This document shows positions 59,181-64,000 of a stretch of 64,000 nucleotides of DNA, in pieces. The DNA comes from CAMLHU01 sp049680185 (GTDB lineage: Bacteria; Gemmatimonadota; Gemmatimonadetes; Gemmatimonadales; GWC2-71-9), in NCBI GenBank assembly GCA_049680185.1, contig JBAUHI010000024.1, positions 62,001-126,000 on the forward strand. The letters run 5' to 3'. The notes under the pieces are model-generated. The model saw only the letters and a program-made list of their open reading frames with translations. It searched no databases and had not been told where the DNA came from. Each line of letters starts with the position of its first letter. The stretch's first letter is position 1. The translations under genes were made by a program, and so were the position numbers.

Positions 59181-60635
59181 CTACACCGTCTCGATCTTGA
59201 GGAGGTTGGTGGTGCCTGGGACGTCGAACGGCACCCCGGCGGTGACCACCACCTTGTCCCCGGGCGCGGCAAGCCCGCGCTCGATGATCTGCTGCCGCGC
59301 CACCGCGAGCATCTGGTCATAGCTCGGCAGGTGATCGGCGAGGCCCGTCACCACGCCCCAGACCAGGCAGAGCTGCCGGTACGTCGCCACGTCGGTGGTG
59401 AGCGCGAAGATCGGGGCGGCCGGCCGGTAGGCCGCCACCTGCCGCGCGGTGAACCCGCTCACCGTGAAGCACACCACCAGTGGCGCCTTGAGGAGCTCGG
59501 CCGCCGCCACCGTCGCGACCCCGATGGCGTCCTCCTGGCGCACCGGTGCCGCGGCCTTTCCCGCTGCCGCATCCGGCGCGGTCCCCCGGCGTCCCACCGC
59601 CAGGTCGAAGGCCGGACTCCGACCGCGACGATTCCCCTCCATCTCCCGGGCGATCCGGTCCATCGCCTGCACGGCCTCCAGCGGGAAATCGCCGACGGCG
59701 GTCTCGGCCGAGAGCATGACCGCGTCGGTGCCGTCAAGGATCGCGTTGGCCACGTCGGAGGCCTCCGCGCGGGTGGGGCGCGGCGCATGGACCATCGATT
59801 CGAGCATCTGCGTCGCGGTGATGACCGGCTTGCCGCGCAGGTTGGCCTTCCGGATGATCCGTTTCTGGACCAGCGGGACCTCCTCGAACGGCAACTCGAC
59901 GCCCAGGTCACCTCGCGCGACCATGATGGCGTCCGAGGCGTCGATGATCCCGTCGAGATTCTGGAGCGCGGTGTCCTTCTCGATCTTGGCGACGGTCCGG
60001 ATCGAGCGGGGCAGGAGCGACCGGAGCTCTTCCATGTCCTCCCGGCGGCGCACGAATGACAGCGCGACGTAATCGACCCCGAGCCGGGCCGCCATCGCGA
60101 TGTCCTCGCGATCCTTCTCGGTGAGTGAAGGAGCGCTGACCTGGATGCCCGGAAGGTTCATCCCCTTGTGTGACTTGAGCAGCCCGCCGTAGCGCACCAC
60201 GCCCCGGACCCGGGCTCCGCTGATGCCGGTCACCTCGACCGACAGGAGCCCGTCGTCGAGCAGGATCCGCGCACCGACCTGCACGTCAGTGGCCAGATCG
60301 TCGTACGTCGTCGGGATCTCGCCCGGCTTGGCGACGGCCTCGGGAGCGAATACCACGTCCTCGCCAGCGGTGAGCGTCACCGGTTCGGCGAGGTCTCCCA
60401 CCCGGATCCGCGGACCCTGGAGATCGAGGAGGATCGCGGCCGCGCCCGCACGGGTCGAGAGCACGGACCGGAGGTCGGCGATCCACCCTTCGCGGATGGC
60501 GGGAGTACCATGCGATGCATTCACCCGCACCACGTCGACACCACCGTCAAGGAGGGCGTGCATCCGGTCGGGGGAACTCCACGCCGGTCCGAGCGTGGCG
60601 ACGATCTTGGTAAAGCGGGACTTGTGGGGCGACAC
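59181..60635 (-). CDS. pyk: Pyruvate kinase
   Basis: A 484-residue pyruvate kinase, final step of glycolysis. RFTKIVATLGPAW starts the barrel; VNASHGTPAIRE replaces the more usual RxNFSHG form, keeping the Arg-x-Asn; LLDLQGPRIRVG, AKIEKDTALQN, the MVARGDLGVELPFE nucleotide/metal segment and TATQMLESM are present, plus the regulatory C domain. The GTG start lacks a ribosome-binding site; a TACACT box 25 bases upstream may be its -10. Confidence 0.94.
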   Translation of the reverse strand: MSPHKSRFTKIVATLGPAWSSPDRMHALLDGGVDVVRVNASHGTPAIREGWIADLRSVLSTRAGAAAILLDLQGPRIRVGDLAEPVTLTAGEDVVFAPEAVAKPGEIPTTYDDLATDVQVGARILLDDGLLSVEVTGISGARVRGVVRYGGLLKSHKGMNLPGIQVSAPSLTEKDREDIAMAARLGVDYVALSFVRRREDMEELRSLLPRSIRTVAKIEKDTALQNLDGIIDASDAIMVARGDLGVELPFEEVPLVQKRIIRKANLRGKPVITATQMLESMVHAPRPTRAEASDVANAILDGTDAVMLSAETAVGDFPLEAVQAMDRIAREMEGNRRGRSPAFDLAVGRRGTAPDAAAGKAAAPVRQEDAIGVATVAAAELLKAPLVVCFTVSGFTARQVAAYRPAAPIFALTTDVATYRQLCLVWGVVTGLADHLPSYDQMLAVARQQIIERGLAAPGDKVVVTAGVPFDVPGTTNLLKIETV

Positions 60636-60722
60636 GTTCGATCCGGTCAGATGAGGAAGGAGTGTAGGGCTAAGGATAGCGATGGCGCCGGCCGACGGAA
60701 GCTCGCATCGGACCGGGGCACC

Positions 60723-62318
60723 TCACCCGGCCTGCCAGACCGGTCGCCCGGCGAGGACCGTGAGCACCGCTCGCCCGGCGCGAAAGGCGCGCCCGCTGTC
60801 GGCATGATCGGCCGCGGGGTCGACCTCCCAGGCGACCAGGTCCGCCGCCATCCCGGGAGCGAGCGTGCCGATGTCACGCGCCCCCGCCGCCCAGGCAGCG
60901 TTCACCGTGTACCCGCGCAGCGCCTCTTCGAACCCGATCCGCTGCTCCGCGCGCCATCCGCGGATCGCGCCGTCACCCGACCCCCGATCGAGCGCTGCGA
61001 ATATCCCTTCCCGCGGATCCAGTGAGGCCACGGGCGCATCGCTCCCGAAGACGACCCGGTTGCCGGCCGCCAGGATGCTCCGGAAGTGGTAGGCACGCTC
61101 GCCGCGGGATCCCCAGTGGCGGTCGATCAGCGGGATATCGGCGAGCAGATGGGCCGGCTGCATCGACACCGGGATCCCGGCCTTGGCCGCGCGCCCGAGG
61201 TCGGCGGGATGGACGCATTGGAAGTGCTCGATCCGGTGCGGGATCCCCACCCGTGCGAGTGGCGCCAGCAGGTCGATCGCCCGGCGAACGGCCGCATCGC
61301 CGATGGCGTGGACCGTCGCCGAGATCCCCGAGCGAGCGGCCGTCTCCACCGCGAGGCGTGCCAACCCTTCATCAGAGATCGGCATGCCACGATCTCGGCT
61401 CCCTTCGAACGGCTCGAGCATCCACGCCGTCCGGCTGCCGAGACTCCCGTCGAGGAAGAGCTTGACCCCTCCCAGGGTCAGCGGGCCCGCGCGCGTACCG
61501 CTCTTCCATCCCTCCGCCACCAGCTGCGCCAGCGCCTCGACCGGAGGATGGAACAACACCCGCAACGGAAGCTCCCCGGACCGGGCCAGCCCGCGCCAGG
61601 TCGCCCACGCCGGCAGACCCTCGACATCATGCACGCCGGTGATCCCCAAGCGGTGCGCCTCCCCGATCCCGTCCACCACCGCCGCCTGGAGCGTCCCCGG
61701 AGCGACCGGCGGCAGGTGCGCGAGCACCAACTCGACGGCCCGTTCGAGCAGTAGTCCGGTGGGCTCCCCCGACGCATCGCGGACGATGCGGCCCCCGTAG
61801 GGATCCGGGGTGTCCCGGGTGATCCCGGCCCTGCGGAGGGCGGCGGAGTTGACCCACGCCGAGTGGACGTCGAGCGAGTCGAGGAACACCGGGACCGAGT
61901 GGACCCGATCGAGCGCCCCCCGATCGGGTGCGTCCCGCCATCCATTGGCGTCCCACCCTTGTCCCCGGACCCAGCCGTCCACCGGGATGCCTTCGGCCAC
62001 CCGCCGGAGCGCCTCCGTACGGTCCCGGGCGCCGGCCAACTGGATCCGCTGTCGGCCCATCGCCCAGAGCGAGAAGTGGGTGTGTCCGTCGATGACGCCG
62101 GGCGTCACGAGCGCCGTAGGAAGCTCCCACACTGGCACGGTTCCGGGCACCAGCCGGTCGAGCACTTCGACGCGGCCCACGGCCTGGATCACGCCATCAG
62201 ACCACCAGACCGCGTCCCCGTCCGCTCCGTCCATCGAAAGCACGCGCCGCGCCCGCAGGTACCCGCTCCCCCGGGGCAGGGAAGGAGTCGAATCGAGGCC
62301 GAGATCAGTTATCCACAC
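60723..62318 (-). CDS. Amidohydrolase family protein (YtcJ-like)
   Basis: A 531-residue metal-dependent hydrolase. The N-terminal composite domain (YLRARRVLSMDG) leads to GVIDGHTHFSLW, the first metal motif near residue 95-105. VKLFLDGSLGSRTAWML, VHAIGDAAVRRAIDLL, RIEHFQCVHPADL and the FGSDAPVASLDP C-terminal metal site follow the YtcJ pattern. Substrates of this group are amides, ureas or unknown. The GTG at 62318 has GAGG six bases upstream. The gene's first codons contain a perfect DnaA box, so it abuts the origin region. Confidence 0.9.
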   Translation of the reverse strand: MWITDLGLDSTPSLPRGSGYLRARRVLSMDGADGDAVWWSDGVIQAVGRVEVLDRLVPGTVPVWELPTALVTPGVIDGHTHFSLWAMGRQRIQLAGARDRTEALRRVAEGIPVDGWVRGQGWDANGWRDAPDRGALDRVHSVPVFLDSLDVHSAWVNSAALRRAGITRDTPDPYGGRIVRDASGEPTGLLLERAVELVLAHLPPVAPGTLQAAVVDGIGEAHRLGITGVHDVEGLPAWATWRGLARSGELPLRVLFHPPVEALAQLVAEGWKSGTRAGPLTLGGVKLFLDGSLGSRTAWMLEPFEGSRDRGMPISDEGLARLAVETAARSGISATVHAIGDAAVRRAIDLLAPLARVGIPHRIEHFQCVHPADLGRAAKAGIPVSMQPAHLLADIPLIDRHWGSRGERAYHFRSILAAGNRVVFGSDAPVASLDPREGIFAALDRGSGDGAIRGWRAEQRIGFEEALRGYTVNAAWAAGARDIGTLAPGMAADLVAWEVDPAADHADSGRAFRAGRAVLTVLAGRPVWQAG

Positions 62319-62660
62319 GAGGTGCCTCGAGCAGGCGAGCCGGCCAACCGCAGCAAAGGAGCCACGTTAGGAACAACTGTGGATTGGCAGAGTTTTCCAC
62401 TTGTGGAGGGTGTGAAAATGTGAATTGAACGTTTGGAAACCCATGGCCCAGAACGTACTTGACGGGTACCGATTTATCCACGTTCAGTGGATTTCGTAAG
62501 TCGTGTTTGCACAATGGGTAATAGCGTTCGGTGAATGTGGATAAGTGAGACTGAGACACCGATCGCCCCGACTGAATAATCATGCATTCGGATAGTATAG
62601 AACTCGGCGACCGACCCGTTCAACTGAGTTTTCCTCAATTGAGATCGGTTCGACCGAGCA
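62309..62660. other. Putative chromosomal replication origin (oriC)
   Basis: A cluster of DnaA boxes in a comparatively AT-rich non-coding stretch. Perfect TTATCCACA lies at 62309-62317 (plus) and 62536-62544 (minus). One-mismatch boxes lie at 62393-62401 (TTTTCCACT), 62411-62419 (minus, ATTTTCACA), 62474-62482 (TTATCCACG) and 62505-62513 (GTTTGCACA). An AT-rich segment follows (about 62570-62640) with palindrome CTCAATTGAG at 62634 and stem TCGGT-TCG-ACCGA at 62645. No dnaA, dnaN or parS is visible in the window. The all-minus gene orientation from 47 to 62 kb fits leftward replication from here. Confidence 0.65.
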
Positions 62661-62778
62661 GTCCGCTGCACCTCCCCTACCCCGATGGTTGGAGGGCGGA
62701 GGGACGGATGGGCGGGAGGTCGGATGGACGGGGGGCTGTAGGATGAAGGGTGTCGGGTCGCTGCTGGCGACCTTCGCA

Positions 62779-63040
62779 CACTGTCATCCTGGGCGGAGCG
62801 AGGGACCTTCCCCGCGGGCCGATCCTACACCGCCTGAGGGCGGCTCAGGATGACGTGACCCGCTGAGGCGTTGGGTCGCCGCGGGCGACCCCACAGACTG
62901 TCATCCCAAGCGGAGTCAGGGACCTACCGATCCTTCACCGTCTGAAGACGGCTCAAGGTGATGTCACTTGCTGGGCGTCGGGTTGACGCGGGCGACCTCC
63001 ACAAACCGACGTCCCGAGCGGGGCAACGGACCTTCTCGGG
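62779..63040. repeat. Tandem copies of a CATCCTGAGCGGAG-type intergenic repeat
   Basis: Three diverged copies of a unit of about 110-117 bases begin near 62782, 62899 and 63008. Each opens TGTCATCC..GCGGAG..AGGGACCT; the first two close with a complementary GCTCAGGATGAC-like arm, so the units can fold as hairpins. No coding capacity is supported. The flanking stretches 62661-62778 and 63041-63262 hold nothing I can recognise. Confidence 0.65.
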
Positions 63041-63262
63041 GTCAGTAGGAAATCGGGTCGGTGGGCGAGTGGTCGGGGAGGTGCCTTACCGGAGCCGCAC
63101 CGACGGTCACCCAGTTGGCTCCCGAGAGCAAGACGGCAGTGGCCACGCCTTGGGGACCGACAAAAGGGCCCCGGGGCGATGCCGGGGAAAGAGGGGTCGA
63201 GCAGGGGTCGGTCCCGGATCACCTACCAGGCATCTCGGGCTGAATGGGGCGCCGTGCCGAAG

Positions 63263-64000
63263 TTACTTCCGGAACCACCAGGTGAGGGGGGCTTCGGAGC
63301 GGGTGATCGGGCCGAGCATCCGGATGGGGCTCGCGGCCATCGCCGCGACCAGCTTCCCCTTCCCTGTCAGCCGCAAGTTGCCGGCGGCATAGTACGCGGA
63401 ATCCCCGATGCCGGCGGTAAGGAGCAGCCGCACGTAGGTCTGGCCTACGCTGAGCGTATCCACCTGGCGCTCCGGGGCCATCGGGTCTCCCAGATGACCG
63501 TCCCACCCGATGATGTTCTTGTCGAACTGGACCTGATAGCGGGTGTCGGTGCTGCCATCGATCGGGGAGATGTCGAAATCGGCGGACGACACGTCATAAC
63601 GGGCGGGCACCAGGCTCTGCGCCAGCGTCCCGTCGTTGGAAAAGATGGCCAGCGCGGCCCATTCCGAGGCGCCATCCACGGATCCTTTCCGATGGATCGC
63701 TGCGGCCCAATACCCCACCGCCACGGGCCGTATCTGGGCACGACGCGTGTCGTTCCTGGCGCGGACGGTACGTCCCCCGGTCATGGCCGAATCGAAGGCG
63801 AACCAGCAGAACCGGGAGGGCACCCAGTCGGCATACTGGGTCTCTGAGGCGATCTCCCGCGCCAAGGCGGGATGGATCCCCGGCGTGGTGCTCGCGGAGG
63901 TGGGTACGAAGCCGGAGGGGGCCACGTCCTCGATCATCTTGAGCGGTGCCAGGAAGTGGACGCAGGACCCGGCCCGCAGGCCATACAGAGACCAAACAAG
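63263..64000 (-). CDS. Protein of unknown function, 5' end outside the window
   Basis: An open frame of 245 codons plus stop that runs to the window edge. An internal ATG exists at 63937, but the frame continues upstream without a stop through GLRAGSCVHFLAPL, so the true start probably lies beyond. The visible part has a mixed alpha/beta composition, with no membrane helix and no motif recognised. Base composition is slightly less GC-rich than its neighbours. It is the only gene to the right of the putative origin. Confidence 0.55.
   Translation of the reverse strand, partial: LVWSLYGLRAGSCVHFLAPLKMIEDVAPSGFVPTSASTTPGIHPALAREIASETQYADWVPSRFCWFAFDSAMTGGRTVRARNDTRRAQIRPVAVGYWAAAIHRKGSVDGASEWAALAIFSNDGTLAQSLVPARYDVSSADFDISPIDGSTDTRYQVQFDKNIIGWDGHLGDPMAPERQVDTLSVGQTYVRLLLTAGIGDSAYYAAGNLRLTGKGKLVAAMAASPIRMLGPITRSEAPLTWWFRK

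Noticed and set aside
62305..62779. Open frames on the minus strand over the DnaA-box region
   Set aside because: They cover the DnaA boxes and palindromes, have no recognisable similarity or start signals, and fit the non-coding origin better.
62309..63262. parS site or dnaA gene near the origin
   Set aside because: No TGTTTCACGTGAAACA-like palindrome and no DnaA coding sequence were found in the available sequence.
1..64000. tRNA, rRNA, riboswitch, insertion sequence or transposase
   Set aside because: No cloverleaf, rRNA signature, conserved riboswitch core or transposase-like protein was recognised. A covariance-model search could still reveal a small RNA I cannot see by eye.

Overview
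The window is about 64 kb of GC-rich, gene-dense bacterial chromosome. It holds only housekeeping and envelope genes: no rRNA, tRNA, prophage, insertion sequence or CRISPR array was recognised. The short RpoD (290 residues, no region 1.1), the TANNTTYC promoter element described below, an Mla-type lipid transport operon, NtrY/NtrX-like regulators and MglA/roadblock proteins suggest a didermic member of the FCB/Gemmatimonadota part of the tree. That placement is inference, not a measured phylogeny.

Layout. 0-7 kb: rpmE, a CRP-family regulator, an MBL hydrolase, then a tightly coupled operon (CsgG-like lipoprotein or secreted protein, MlaE permease, an MlaF-like protein that has lost every ATPase motif, MlaD, HD-GYP phosphodiesterase). 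7-18 kb, mostly minus strand: DUF4105 protein, Gfo/Idh/MocA oxidoreductase, SpoIID-like protein, yajQ, rpoD, aldehyde dehydrogenase, and a six-gene operon from larE through thpR and a sigma-54-type response regulator to a DinB protein. 18-32 kb: arfB, an ECF sigma/anti-sigma pair, phosphate transport (pit plus DUF47), yifB, murB, a TonB-like protein, a CapA-like protein and a 1344-residue NtrY-like kinase. 32-42 kb: a TolC/MacA/MacB-type exporter with one ATPase and four FtsX-fold permeases. 42-47 kb: bshB1-like deacetylase, cysteine desulfurase, mnmA, a small membrane protein and ppk. 47-62 kb, all minus strand: dnaJ, grpE, cinA, pgsA, mglA, roadblock, recR, ybaB, dnaX, SRP RNA, YihY, YtxH-like, class II aldolase, MBL hydrolase, pyruvate kinase and amidohydrolase. 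62.3-62.7 kb: a cluster of DnaA boxes that looks like the replication origin. It is followed by a degenerate intergenic repeat and a gene that runs off the window.

Genes inside operons mostly overlap by four bases (GTGA or ATGA). Two apparent starts use CTGA, a CTG start codon overlapping the upstream stop. Many transcription-unit-leading genes have no Shine-Dalgarno sequence. Instead a TANNNT box ends 5-7 nt before the start codon, which implies leaderless mRNAs. Extending these boxes gives TANNTTYC, close to the Bacteroidetes -7 element. The most notable items are this promoter grammar, the dead MlaF-like ATPase, the putative oriC, and a family of palindromic heptamer-repeat elements at four intergenic sites.
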